Assembly (NCBI RefSeq): GCF_000003605.2
Contig: NW_003123908.1
Location: 299,000-348,146, forward strand
Direction of reading: 5' to 3'
Length of the DNA stretch: 49,147 bases
Source of the DNA: Saccoglossus kowalevskii
Lineage: Eukaryota; Hemichordata; Enteropneusta; Harrimaniidae
Positions 10,801-22,600 of this stretch are shown here, in pieces. Position numbers and translations under genes: made by a program. Each line of letters starts with the position of its first letter. Position 1 is the first letter of the stretch. The notes beneath the pieces were generated by a model. It had not been told where the DNA came from, searched no databases, and saw only the letters and a list, made by a program, of their open reading frames with translations.

Positions 10801-12857
10801 TGATTTAACGAATTATATTCAAATAATTAAATTTACAAAATGATACAATTAAGAACGTTTGCTGCCCAGTGGTTGCATATTTTTAATAGAAAATAAAATG
10901 ATGTTCTACTTCAGCTCAAATTATTAGGGATAACCCTGTAAGACTTCAGTAAGTGCGAATACTATTACTAGTATCTCAAGAACTAACAATTGAGCATCTC
11001 GATGAAATTCGAAATAACCAAATCAACGATCATATGAATGTATTAAAGAAATAAGAGATAGATTAAGGTACTATGAAAAAAACAATATAAATGTCTCCCT
11101 AATTATATTGCAGGGTTGCATTATTTGACGATAAAAATGATATCTTGAAGACAATTATTCCTTTAATTCGTGTGAATTGTGTGTTATAGAGGCTGTGAAA
11201 TATAGTATTCGGTGTTGCCGTTATAAGAAAAAAACGTTCCTTGTAGGAATTGTTCGTTACGCACTGCCTCTTCGACTGCATTGTTGTTAACTGTATGAAA
11301 GGCCTTTTGATGCTGATAATGGTAAACATTACATTTTAGAATTGTAGAACTAAAATTTTACATTACATATGTTGTATGTTTGCAAACTTCATTACTGTAG
11401 ATGAAATTTTGAATCATTTTAAATCTTTTTTTTAATAATAGCATCAGAAAATATTATTCAGCAAAGTTACCCAAACTATATAAAACATGGCTGTATGTGG
11501 TTTTCACATGTTTTTTTTCGCTTGTGTATTTATATTAATTCCATATATTATGGCAGTTCCTGGTCGCCATACTATGTGACATTATTCACATTAGTTCATG
11601 CAAGCATATTTGACTTTGGAAATCATGGCTGAATTGCGCTTTCAACTCCTGTTTGCGCATGTATTTGGAGATTTGTTTGAGAAATGTAGAAACACGTAAT
11701 TTTGCTGAGGGTGATAGTTTCAAATATGAGAGTTACATTCCCACTTTGCATGATCTGCAGAAATTTTCTCAAGTATCATATAACGAGAGATTTGAATTCT
11801 GTACAGTTTATGAGAAATCGTATCCTACAATACAGAAGACTCTCCAAAAATAAAATAAAGAGGCCTACAGTTCAGAGCGGGCTAGCTTCAAAGCTCCAAT
11901 GTTTCAGGATTAGATGCCAAACCAATCGATTTTATCATTTTTTTATAGCGACTGCCATAGTCAGTAGTTGGTAGACATAAGGCAGCAATGGTTCCTTTAC
12001 AGAGTAGGTCTACCCACACAGTGCTATGCTAACAAGGGCTTATAAACGTATTTATCAAAATAAAATAATCAGCATATATTCAACAGAGCTAAACATTGTT
12101 TAAGCCTATAGTCCACAAATTACGATTTACATATTAGTTTTATCGTTTCAAAACAATATAACATTTTAGGCGAGTAAAACATTGAAATTGTTACAAGACT
12201 TAAAATCTAATAAACGAGGGTCACTCATGAGATATAGTCCGTACATTATTTCGGTGTTTTTTGATAATATAAGAACTTGGCTAGCAAGTGTTTTATAACA
12301 CATAATGAATTATCGATGACGCTCAATAAACTTCAATAATATAATAAAAAATAAGAACGCAAACACAATAATGAATATACAAAATAAAAAAATACATGAT
12401 CAGTTCTACATAAAAACATAATAACTGTGTACATATTGAATGTACGAACAAGCATGTAGAATCATTAGTTGACCACATGTTCACCAGGATGTTTCCGAAA
12501 CACCTGCCATTAAATCACCGACGAAGGCTTTGATATGCATGCCCTCTGCCTGTGATTTGGTGATGTATTTTGTTTGTCAGTCGTTTATTGAGTTTCTTAT
12601 CAGGGCATTTCCTTTAGAAAATCGTAGTTTACTCCACTTATTATGTTAGTGGACAATGAGGTCTTTCCGCTATTCGTAACTGATATTCATTCACCGTCGC
12701 TATTAAACCATGCCACGTGCATTATGTTTATATAGAACATGTCGGATTTGTATAAAACTGATTCACATTACATTCAACTTGCCTTTTTTTCCAAAGTAGT
12801 GGACGACACGTAGTGTAGTACTACCAAACTACACAACAGAACTACTAGTAACTTCAT
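7863..12857 (-). CDS. Secreted Ser-rich C-type lectin-domain protein A
   Basis: Five minus-strand exons, 1317 nt, 438 residues: 12857-12783, 10781-10013, 9356-9035, 8541-8471 and 7942-7863 (TAA stop). Phases at the four junctions are 0, 1, 2 and 1, the same as in the paralogue at 19670-23875. Residues 1-16 (start MKLLVVLLCSLVV) look like a signal peptide; a KKKR cluster spans residues 24-27. Residues 28-281 are a Ser/Gly-rich, presumably disordered stalk. Residues 282-412 are a long-form CTLD with GPVCSC at 284-289, WWEAAAACQ (301-309), WIGLND, CYENW, NDCISVRE and GYICMYF. The tail has N-C414...D-C420-Q-S-C423. There is no EPN or QPD triplet, and WQEDNC stands where WND is usual, so classical Ca-dependent sugar binding is doubtful. 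Exon 1 ends in a GC donor (AAG|GCAAGT). Exon 2 lacks a usable ATG, so simple ORF finding misses this reading frame. The exon 1 assignment is the least certain part. Confidence 0.85.
10100..10700 (-). repeat. 117-bp in-frame tandem repeat coding the Ser-rich stalk
   Basis: The landmark GTACTATTAGAA recurs at 10171, 10288, 10405, 10522 and 10639, exactly 117 bp apart, so the unit codes 39 residues. In the minus-strand phase fixed by the splice sites it reads SSSES, SGSNSTGSSGSR, SSSGSSSSPSDSSK and similar. Copies differ at a few positions only, pointing to recent expansion or homogenisation. Because 117 is a multiple of three, shadow frames on both strands also stay open: a Val-rich minus-strand frame of 280 codons and a Leu/Glu-rich plus-strand frame of 218. 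Confidence 0.95.
10782..12782 (-). other. Intron 1 of lectin gene A (GC-AG)
   Basis: Begins GCAAGT on the minus strand at 12782 and ends with CCATTGTACAATAG before the Ser-rich exon. The content is AT-rich. Plus-strand frames at 11653-11974 overlap each other and resemble nothing known. Confidence 0.5.
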
Positions 12858-12878
12858 TGTTGTATACCGTGTGTAGAT
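12783..12878 (-). CDS. First coding exon (signal peptide) of lectin gene A
   Basis: ATG at 12857 opens MKLLVVLLCSLVVLHY, a textbook hydrophobic leader, then VSSTTLEKK. The exon ends in phase 0 at AAG|GCAAGT (GC donor at 12782-12781), fitting the phase-0 acceptor of the Ser-rich exon at 10781. Other in-phase donors exist inside the exon (TTG|GTAGTA, TAC|GTGTCG) but would shorten the leader. Upstream, TTTCATTTCAG ends at 12879, so about 21 nt of 5' UTR (12878-12858) probably follow a 5'-UTR intron, as in the paralogue. The intron to exon 2 is about 2 kb. The link to the lectin exons rests on phase and on analogy with gene B. Confidence 0.65.
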
Positions 12879-12910
12879 CTGAAATGAAACATTAGAAGCA
12901 AAAAGTCTTA

Positions 12911-13255
12911 TCAACATTGTACAATGAATTGCGTTAATCTTGATAGCAGAAACCCTGTAATTGGAATGACTTCATCCAATAGACAATAGTCGTATTTGTT
13001 TGCATGTTTTTTGTTAATGACTGATAGAACTTCACCATCGGCCACATGGTCGATCACCGTAATTATCTCAAAAATTAACATATGGGTTGAAAAGAATGGA
13101 AAAAAATCAACATATTCATCAATTAAAATATTAATGAGCTGTCTCAAAATTAACATTGAAATAACATAAATTGACACTGACGTCTGGTGATGGATATACC
13201 ATTGTTCATCTAGTATAACGTTGTCATTCAACAAAATATGTGTATTGAAAAGCAT
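12911..13255 (-). CDS. Unrecognised 114-codon frame, doubtful
   Basis: An ATG-initiated minus-strand frame of 114 codons, just upstream (5') of the lectin A leader exon. It is rich in Ile, Leu, Val and Phe (for example SVSIYVISMLILRQLINILI) with a more polar C-terminal part (VINKKHANKYDYCLLDEV). It is long for such AT-rich DNA, but no family was recognised and no splice sites clearly bound it. It may be a chance frame within the 5' region of lectin gene A. Confidence 0.2.
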   Translation of the reverse strand: MLFNTHILLNDNVILDEQWYIHHQTSVSIYVISMLILRQLINILIDEYVDFFPFFSTHMLIFEIITVIDHVADGEVLSVINKKHANKYDYCLLDEVIPITGFLLSRLTQFIVQC

Positions 13256-13702
13256 GTGAACAAAATACTGTCTTTGTAATTAAACTTTGTTGGAGTAAAT
13301 GAAAGTAATGTAAAATTGTTGAAAGTTTGCGCAAATGAGTGACGATCACTCTCCGTGAATTCTACGTGGTGTAAATCGGGAGGACATTTTTTTAAATGTT
13401 ATATAATTATTAATTCGGACAGTCACGTAAATAACGTTTTCTATTCAGAGCCACTTTGCCTGTCTGTCCATGTTAAGCAAATTCATCTTTAAACTATATA
13501 CGATTGTTTCACCATACGTTACCGATTAAGATTTCGAGATACTATGTTGCGAAATTTTAAGAGTTCTATTTCCGTGTTTTGTACAATAAATATAATAATA
13601 CAATAAACTATAATTATTTATCTGGCTTTGAAAAGATTAACATAACACAGAACCAGATTGTACACATCACAATCGGATAATTGTGGTATCTAAATATTAA
13701 TG

Positions 13703-13821
13703 TTAAAGGGCGGTAGTCGTCGCGCCGCGCATGTGCGACATTTATGTTGATAAACATGGATTACCCCGCAATCTAATGCGCTCTTCAAATGGAAATCATA
13801 AGTATGAGTATCGCCCTTTAA
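13703..13821. mobile_element. 119-bp MITE with TTAA flanks
   Basis: Begins TTAAAGGGCGGTAGTC and ends GAGTATCGCCCTTTAA. The reverse complement of the right end matches the left end at 14 of 16 positions, giving terminal inverted repeats bounded by TTAA on both sides, the target-site type of piggyBac-like elements. The interior is CpG-rich compared with its surroundings. A 79-codon frame (13731-13970) starting inside it is not considered a gene. Confidence 0.65.
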
Positions 13822-14644
13822 GCAGTAGAATAACGGACACAACTGAAGAAATAACTTGTTTCATTCTTACTTCCGATATTCCTCACCGCGAACCCCTTAA
13901 GCAAAGAATGTTTTTGCAAAACATATCCGCCGTTTGCTTCCCTGAACAATTTTTCAGAATCAGTAATTGATGGAAACTGAGTTAATTACAAATATGTTAA
14001 TTTTCCTGGACGTTTTCTCAGCTCGTCATCGAAGCTAATATGTCAAAGAATGTATTACAATAAAAACGAAATCATGCTACGAGTTTAAAAATACACATCG
14101 CCATGTCTCAGTACGTGTACAATGTTTTCAAATAGGAGCCTACATTCGCGTGTAATTGTTAGTGGTGAAACTTCGTGACATAGTACAGGATGGGGTGGTA
14201 GATTATACACAATCTTAGTAGCAGTCTTCTCTTCGTTCGTATGAATTCACCAAATTAACTTCTGCTTCCAATTTTCAGTGCCATTTCTATGGTCCACAGT
14301 GTTAATTAAATTTGAGTCTTCGATTTATATAATACAATGTGTACATCGCATATCACCACACAGATGGAAGTTGATGAAGAGTTGATAGCAGAGTTTACTA
14401 AATTTAGAACTTTTAACGCAATCTATTGTGGTTAGCGTATTAGTCATGTTTTTCGTTGGAGACACGTAACACGATTTGAGCAGCGGCATGTGATGTTCGT
14501 ACTCGATAATTTGTAATAAATAACCAAACAATTATTGTAGTGCTACGTAACGTAAACACGGTGTCAAAAACAGTCAAACTTGTGTGTGTGTGCGACATTT
14601 GTTGAAAATCAAAAAATATAGTGTAAAAATCTCAACTAACTCAC

Positions 14645-14740
14645 CTTCAGTTGGGTATTCCGGTCTTGGTCTTGTCTCACTGATCCCCTCAATACTCGGA
14701 CACTGGACTTTATTTCTGTTTACGCAGTCGTGGCATTTAT
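14645..14740 (-). CDS. Candidate minus-strand exon, Cys-containing
   Basis: A 96-nt segment bounded by a modest acceptor (TACAAATAG) and a strong donor (GAAG|GTGAGT). It reads KCHDCVNRNKVQC and then PSIEGISETRPRPEYPTE. It is phase 1 in and out, so joined to the candidate exon at 17543-17604 the split codon is GAT (Asp). The acceptor lacks a good pyrimidine tract next to the AG. No family recognised. The Cys spacing is faintly like the Cys-rich last exon of the lectin genes, which also starts in phase 1. Confidence 0.25.
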
Positions 14741-17542
14741 CTATTTGTACACGTGTATTAGAAACAACCAAACAAACGCGGCCGGAAAGATAGGTTCGTG
14801 TCCAACGAAACTGGACATACGTTTTCGAAGAAATGTAATTACATTTTAATTAATTTTGCGTTGGATGCACGTACACCGCCCTGTCGTGACGACATGGCTC
14901 AGTATATTAATGTTATCCTGTGTTGTTTGGTATGTTTTTTTGTCTTCTTATTTTCCTTTACTGTAATAATTGTCGAAGGTTGTTAATGTACTCTGTAATA
15001 ATTGTCGAATGTTTTTAATTTGCGTTTCACTTTTCAAACATCGCATAATATATACATAGATTAAACACATTAATTAATGTAACATATAGTCGTTGGCCAG
15101 CTGTTTGTTTTCTTGTTAAATTGTATTTGTGGTAAACTCCTGGCAGTGCATAATCTGCAAAATGTCCTGTCCACGGAACATTACATTGGTGAATCATTTG
15201 CCTGATACATTTCTAGAGTTTTAATATATTTTAAATCTAGCATCAATTCCAGAATTTCATTATTTAAAATAAGCGCTGTATGGATGTTACTAGCAGAGGT
15301 TAATTAAATGTAGTTGTTTTAATCAAAACAAAACAGGACATATGTCTACGTATTCTACGTTTGAATTAATTCTGACAAACGCATGCGTGTATATATTAAT
15401 GCATTGCTAGTATGGTAGTCGCACGTTTCCGGTAAAGATCTGCGACAATTCACTGGATAATACACCATTTTACAGCTCCAAAGGTTCAATTACAATTAAT
15501 ATATTAACTTTTGTTAATTAAAATCCAGTCATCCGTAGAATCGCGACCCAAATATATATGTGTATACTCTAATGTATATTATCACAATAATAGCTATTTG
15601 TTGTATGTTACGTCATATACGGTATGATTAGAAGAAGTGTCATGGGACACCCCCCCCCCGTGTGTTTATCCATTACGAGTGTTGGTACCACAAAGCATTA
15701 GACCACAGAGCATTTCTGGAACGGTGATATGGAGGGACTGTTATTTAACCTAAACGATAACCAATTAGAAATTTTAAAATAATGTGTTCTAATGTATGGG
15801 GTGAGATCAGTGCCAAAAACATTTCATTTAGCATTTTACTATTACACTATTATGTTCACATTATTTTTTCATTTTGTTAGCTTTTATAATTATTCAATCA
15901 TTATGTTCACATTTTTGTTATAATTATGTTTCAAACTCCCTAGATTAGCGTAGGCGCGAGTGCATGCGTAGTTGGTTTTAAACAATATACGCATGTGTGG
16001 CATAAATATACTAGTATCTTGTATTTATATTCCAGTGTACTAATACAGCATAATAAGCGAAGGTCTGATTTCACATAATAGACCTACAAACTAAGTATAG
16101 CTCTAAACCATGTACTTTCACACTCAAGCAAGAGAAGAGACATGCTGGTGACCTAGCCTTACACTGTGAGTGTTTTATTGTTTGCAGTTTGTAAAATACC
16201 TTTTTTTTTCACAAATAAAAAATTAAAATAAAAAAGAACTGCAGACCTCACATCTTTGTATTTTTGTGAGGCCAGCCAAGTTTCCACATACAAAAATACA
16301 CACTATATTTCTTGTTCAGAATACCATTTATTCCCGACATCATATTCAGTGGCTAGTTTTCAGGATCTACAACAGTAATAAATAAACAGAAATCGTTTTG
16401 AAGACACCGCCATATCTTGATTTGTACCATACCATTTCAAGCTACAGGGTGTCTAAACAATGACTCAACAACCAATAAACACATCTTCCACCCACCACAA
16501 ATAATTGAACAACCAAGTAAGCAACTAATATCAAGCTACATCCTGAAAACTATGAGAGAGCACATTGCAACCAGTCATTACAAACATGAAATCCTCCACC
16601 CCTCCCAATACACCCTACATCATTAATGGTTCCTATACTCATTACCCAATAGATGCACCTGACTCATCAAACTTTTGACCAACCACTCATTCTAATAATT
16701 ATTGTTGAGTGAGGGCGCTATTTACTAATGAGAGGAACCTTTTAAAAAAAATTAAACATCTATATATGTCATTTAATAGTCCCGCTCAGACGGAATAATT
16801 TGCATTATGTTTCAGTTTCGAAAAAGGCAGACAGTTGATAATAAAAAATTATAACTCGAAAATATTTAGGTACAGAATATTTTTAATCAAAAATCTATTC
16901 TCGTTGAGTCACTGCTGCGCTGAAACACTGCACCGTGGCCAATCTTCAAGAACACGTTGTTTGTTAACTGACGACGTTGGCGTGTCACTTTGTACGTACC
17001 GTGGACGATTTTTCGCTATATAGTAAACTATATAAAACTTCCATGATTAAATAAATTACTAGTATACTGCTAGTACTAGGTTATGATTCTAATATAAACA
17101 TTTAATAATCTGCAAACTGTAACCTGACCTGCAACCTGTACTCTGTGTAACTTTGCTAAATTTCAGCAGCTTGATGTCCGGTAAGACAACCTTTCGTCAT
17201 GTGATATCAATTAAAACATTGATAAAAGGACAATAATGAAAAAAAGAAGTCTTGGTCCCCGGTTGCCGTAGTAAACCGATGTCGTTGCTACACTGCATGT
17301 GATTTATTTCAAATTATCAGTTAATGACAGTACCGCCATTATGTTCCGAATCTGAAATAAATTCCAAATACACAATAATATACTATCAAATATAATAATG
17401 TATGCATACTATTTTAATATGTAGTTTCTCGTAGATGCAAACCTAACAAAAACAAGTAGATGAGAGAAGTGATTTTAATTCGCAAAAGTAATTCGATTTC
17501 AAACACATACGATCCATACTGTCATTGACAACAAACACTTAC

Positions 17543-17604
17543 CTCTAAATATGTGATCGGTGTCACCAAAGAATAACGTGTTTCTGACGCATGTATCACT
17601 TTTA
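17543..17604 (-). CDS. Candidate minus-strand exon, 62 nt
   Basis: A strong acceptor (CATTATTTCTGACTTTAG) and a perfect donor (AGAG|GTAAGT) enclose 62 nt that are open in one frame: KSDTCVRNTLFFGDTDHIFR. It enters in phase 2 and leaves in phase 1, like exon 4 of the lectin genes, though the peptide does not align convincingly with that exon. It may belong to an unrecognised minus-strand gene or be a splice-like accident. Confidence 0.3.
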
Positions 17605-19391
17605 CTAAAGTCAGAAATAATGATGGAAAAATACTTAAAATCATTCATGTAAAAGATAACAATTATATGAAAACTTTAAAACCATTGGCATTATGGGTAC
17701 ATTTTGTTCGGTGCATTTTGGCCGAGTATAATAATACACTGGCAAATAAGTATCGACGTGAAAAGTGATATGTAATTCGTGTGTTTGTGTCATTTTGTGG
17801 AAAGACGTGATATTTATAAAATGTTACTGGTAGCTTTTTGTACATATGATTATATAAATTGAATCATTTACTGTCGTAAGAGTATTCAAATTACCAATTG
17901 ACATTCATCGATTTGTATCGAAACTAACTATATCATGCATTTGTTGCTTATTGTCCGTGAATGAAAAAAAAAAAAAACGTTTCCAGACTTGAGATGGAAA
18001 GTGGGTCTTAGGGTCAAACACGGTGAAGACATCAACATTCCAAACGAGTGAACCCTATTTATTTAATACTAGGGTAAGATTTCGGTCAATTAATCGTTTC
18101 ATTAATTGTTATAAAAAAAAATAGTACAGCTATTCTTTTTTTTTTCAAGAAGATCATACTCTGTTTGTTTAAGAATTGCAAATTATCGCCATCCAAGACC
18201 AAATTGTTAATGCTTTAATTTGTAACAATTCACGCAAAGTATGGATACTATATTGTTTTTATGCCATAATTATCATACGTATATTACAACATAGGGTGTC
18301 ACCCCATCTATGATAGTTCCGCCATGCACTTTGCATTGACTACATACCAACTGAATGTTGATACAGACACTGAACTTGGATTGAGGTAATGAATTTCAAA
18401 CAAGAAAAGGTAGCCTTATTGGGTCCACGTTGGTAGTTGTAGGACTTGAGTCAAATGAAATACCACAAATTAAAACGCCAAATACTAAAACGAAGCCTAG
18501 TCGCGAAGAGACCGCGTAGAAATAATGAATGCTTATCCCCTCCACGCCAACTTGATTAGCAAAGAAGATTACTTTTACAAAAAAATACACAGAATGTATT
18601 CATTTTTCAATAAATTATACTACCTGTTGATATAACGATGTTGACTACTACATTTAGCTCATCAGCATATGGTGGTTATGATTAAGTGAAAGGCAGCCAT
18701 ATTAGTATTAGTGAGTGTTACCATTGGTAGCTATGGTGGAGATAGCGTACTACCTTTTGATTGATGGCTGGTGACATAGGGTGAAAAAACCATATAACAC
18801 TGAAGAGGTACTTTTGTTATCCCGAATTATTTAACAAAACTGGGGTTGGTTTTAACTATAGAATTTTGGTGTACTATGGAATTGTTTAAATTAGAATAAT
18901 ATTCAACCGAATTTCTCAACGTATGATACTGTAAAATGTAGACAAATGCTGTTACCATAGAAATGGAGCTTCATGATTGTATATAATAAATTATTAATTA
19001 CATCACAACTGATAAAATGATAGTCAGATCTCAAGTTTTGTAGACGTCATCACCCCAAAGCAGTACTGTTAATACATATAACGAAGTTGTTTCAACCTAT
19101 AGAATACACGATGACGTTCGTCACCTAGTTAGTAAAAAGCGTAGTAAAAAATCAAGAATAACACAAAAACATACGATATTGTGATTAATTAAATAGAAGC
19201 ATCAGAAAACGCACAGAATTCCGTATTCATCGATATATACCAACAATCACACCGTATGGTGTACCGTTCCACACCTTACGGAATAGGACTGAAGAATTCA
19301 GTGTTTGGATTATCCAATTTTCTTTTTAGAAAACAAGTATCTGTATGTATGTAACACCAAAGAAAAGAAGGTACACGTCAGCTTAGTGACA

Positions 19392-19398
19392 ATAAATA
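19392..19398 (+). promoter_or_regulatory. TATA-like box of lectin gene B
   Basis: ATAAATA, about 30 bp before an initiator-like TCATTTC (19422-19428) and upstream of a probable non-coding first exon that ends at 19469. Confidence 0.35.
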
Positions 19399-19424
19399 GC
19401 CTGGTGTTGAAACTGACACATTCA

Positions 19425-19469
19425 TTTCACCAAGCACGTCGACTTTTTCCAGAGTCACTCATTCGTAAG
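19425..19469 (+). other. Probable 5'-UTR exon of lectin gene B
   Basis: Ends at TCGTAAG|GTAAGT, a perfect donor. The next acceptor (GGTTATTTTTTAAG) ends at 19657, just 12 nt before the ATG, giving a 188-bp intron in the 5' UTR. The start of the exon is estimated from the TATA-like box and is approximate. Confidence 0.5.
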
Positions 19470-19669
19470 GTAAGTCTACTCGCGTCGCGCGTGAAACCTC
19501 ACTAATAAGTATGGCATCGTGCGAGATATCGCCGCTGGTTGTATAATGTACAAAAGACACTAACGTGCTTCTGTTAATTGCTCACGTGGTTAGTTACACT
19601 CAGCGATTTATATTTTCAAGACGGTTGAAACACTGCTCATCTTGGTTATTTTTTAAGGCATTGATAAGA

Positions 19670-22600
19670 ATGAAGATTCTTTTGATATCCATGCTGGCCC
19701 TGCTCCTGGTTGTTGCGATGTGCAACGCAGTAAGTATAGTGTTGTTATATAGAGTATGTTATTGCAATGTAACATGATTAGAACTAATTGAGAATATTGG
19801 GTTTGGGGGGAGGCAAAGTTTTAAATTAACACTTTATATATTTTGTGAAGAGAAATTGCTGCCTCGGTCGCAAATTTGATTTCTTTTTGCCTCGAACATT
19901 GGGCAGCTTATAAATAAACCGAAAGTCAATCAATTTAGAGACTGGGTGTTTGGGATTGCAAGTCTCTCTGTTTAACGTGCTATTCTAATTGGGTCATTGT
20001 GTGAGAATGACAACGGATCATGAAATAGAAAGAAAGTACACTTTTGTGACGTTTTTTTTGGACTTTATGTGACGCATAATGTGATGGTAATTTATACATC
20101 TGTTCACATGAATGACAAATAGAATAATCAACTTAAATCATTAAATGGGTTGTAGTTATATTAATGTGTTCATATCAAGCTGCCAGTGTATCACTTTTAG
20201 TATTACTAATGTGCGATTGGTCTGTAAAATCAAACTTGAAGTCAATCGTTTAGATGAAATGAGAAAACATTCACGCAAGCTACGATTAGGTAGCAGTGTT
20301 TACTAGTATATCTTTTTATGTGAACTTAGAATCCCGTTCACGCAAGCTACGAGATTACAATGTGTTTGATATTGTCATCAAATTACCCTCTACAGATGAT
20401 AATCTTGAATATGATGCTTCAGTTATAATTTGTTAATGGACTCTTCTTTATATATTATTCTATGTGTTATTTGTCGGATTTTTGCTATATTTGTTATATA
20501 TTTGTTCGTAACCATCATTCATTTTTTCATTCAATGCGATATCTGATGTTTCATTTCGTAGTTTGGTTCTTGTTGTATTCTCTCAATATTGTTATATCCA
20601 CACAGGGGAAACGTGGAAATAGTTCAGGCCATAAACATAAAGACAGCAAAAATAAGCCGGGAAGTAATTCAGTCAGTACCAGTAAAGAAAATAGAGGCAG
20701 TGGCAGCAATAAAAATAAAGACAGCGGCAGTGACAGCGATAAAAATAAAGACAGCGGCAGTGACAGCGATAAAAATAAAGACAGCGGCAGTAGTAGCAGC
20801 AGCAGCAGCAGTGGAAGTAGTAGCCGAAGCGACAGCGATTCCGGTGAACAAGAAGAAATTATAACGGGTATGTTCTAACACAAGCACATATACTGTAAAA
20901 TACTATATTTTCGTTTGCAACTAATTTGCTATTTTCGCGTAAGGAATGATTCAATGAAAATAAAATCCAGCGAATATACCTTGTTTTCTATATTTCACAT
21001 TCAACTCATCAAAAGTCAGTGAAAATAAATTCCATACAAAACACCCAAAAAGTCTTTTCAGCTGAAATAAAGTATTTTACAATGGTTATGGGGTATCATA
21101 ACATAAGCACACACATGACTTAGGGGCTACAATCTGAAATCTTACAATTAGGACATGGAATGAGTGGTTCGGCTTCACTTTGTAGTGATGTATAGGTAGA
21201 CGGATCGGCGTTCGTCTTCCGGTTGTCTTCTTCTCAAAAACCGCTGAGCCGATTTGTAAAGGTGTAGATGAGAATTCATTCATGAGAAGATTATATGCCA
21301 AATATTAATAAAATTAGTGAAACGATAGCTATCAAAAATGGGTAATTTTCCCCAAATTACTTTTTTTTTTCCTGGTAGTATTGCTCCTCAGTGCGGTTAG
21401 GATGACCACTATTAAACATAATTCTCTAATTATGGTAAATATTTTGACTACCTCTTGAAAACGTGCAGCCCGAGTGTATTGTTACGTTGGGATATGGTCA
21501 ATATGGGGGGGGGTCTCTCGTCTGTCTGTCTGTCTGTCTGTCTGAGTGTGTCAAATCGTATTCTTTAAATATCTCAAAAACCCACTGGCTGGAATAAAAT
21601 GCAATTTGGCACACAGATACTTTGCGATGAACTCCGAACCCTGGTTAAATGTTGGTATAAATTCGTGCATGTTTATCATGCTATTTGCTTAATAATTAAC
21701 AAAATTTTGGTCATAAGTTATGTTGACAACTTCATACATGCATACTGTTTGTGTAGTTGAATTTCAAAAAGTACTTTCAGTAGGTGTTTTTCTTTTCACC
21801 ATGTGATCTCGCGCATCGCATAAAAGGCGAGAAACGAATGTTTGCCGCAAAAATCGAATGATTTGAATTGTTTGTATAGCCCAATGTTGAAACGTTGACC
21901 TTTCAGAGAGAATTACGTCAGATAAAGGTCACTACAACAAAACTGACAATCATCAAATGTGTATAGCACATTTTAAAGCAAAAACAATGCTTTGAATTTG
22001 CGTTTGTCGAATCCCTTGATGTTTTGACGTCACTAGGACGCTATTACTTTTGTTTATTTTACTTTGATTTCATGCATAACGGGAGATCTCACAGTGAACG
22101 AAAAATTATCTGTTAATCTGTATATGTTAATTGCCTAATTTGCACATTAATTACTACTTTCGGCATGCTTGTTGATATCTTATAATTTTTCGTATGGGTT
22201 AAAACTTGCTAACATCATGATGTACATGTATAGTATTTGAAATATAATTATTGTTATTTTCATCTTTTTCATATATTTTATAATTATTTTGTGTACTAAC
22301 ATCAGTTTGGTTACATGAATCACGACATATCAATATATTTGAATCAATATATAAAGCAGTAAGAGTTGTGGTAACGTAGAAATGAGTATATGTTAACAAA
22401 TATTGGACTCAGTCCACACGGGAGAACTTTCTAGCATCTCTAGTGTGAAGATATTTCAGGGAGTATATCACATCGTATAACATCTATCATACATTTCACC
22501 GTTATACGTAAACTGTAACATTAATGCGCTTAGAGTCATATATGCATGTTTAGTAAACCAAACATCTGTGTAAGTTTGGTGAAAAAAACGCCTTTTTATG

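Larger units (their letters stand above)
12879..19391. other. Region between the two divergent lectin genes
   Basis: About 6.5 kb of AT-rich DNA between two head-to-head paralogues, so it must hold both promoters. It includes the TTAA MITE at 13703-13821, a C run at 15650-15659, and a direct repeat of ATTATGTTCACATT near 15849 and 15901. It also holds the two candidate minus-strand exons at 14645-14740 and 17543-17604. Other open frames of 60-70 codons here look random. Confidence 0.5.

Noticed and set aside
14584-14793. Plus-strand 69-codon frame opposite the candidate exon
   Set aside because: No splice support on this strand; the minus-strand reading has the better borders.
20589-20887. 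Ala/Val-rich frames on both strands
   Set aside because: Shadows of the Ser-rich exon of lectin gene B.
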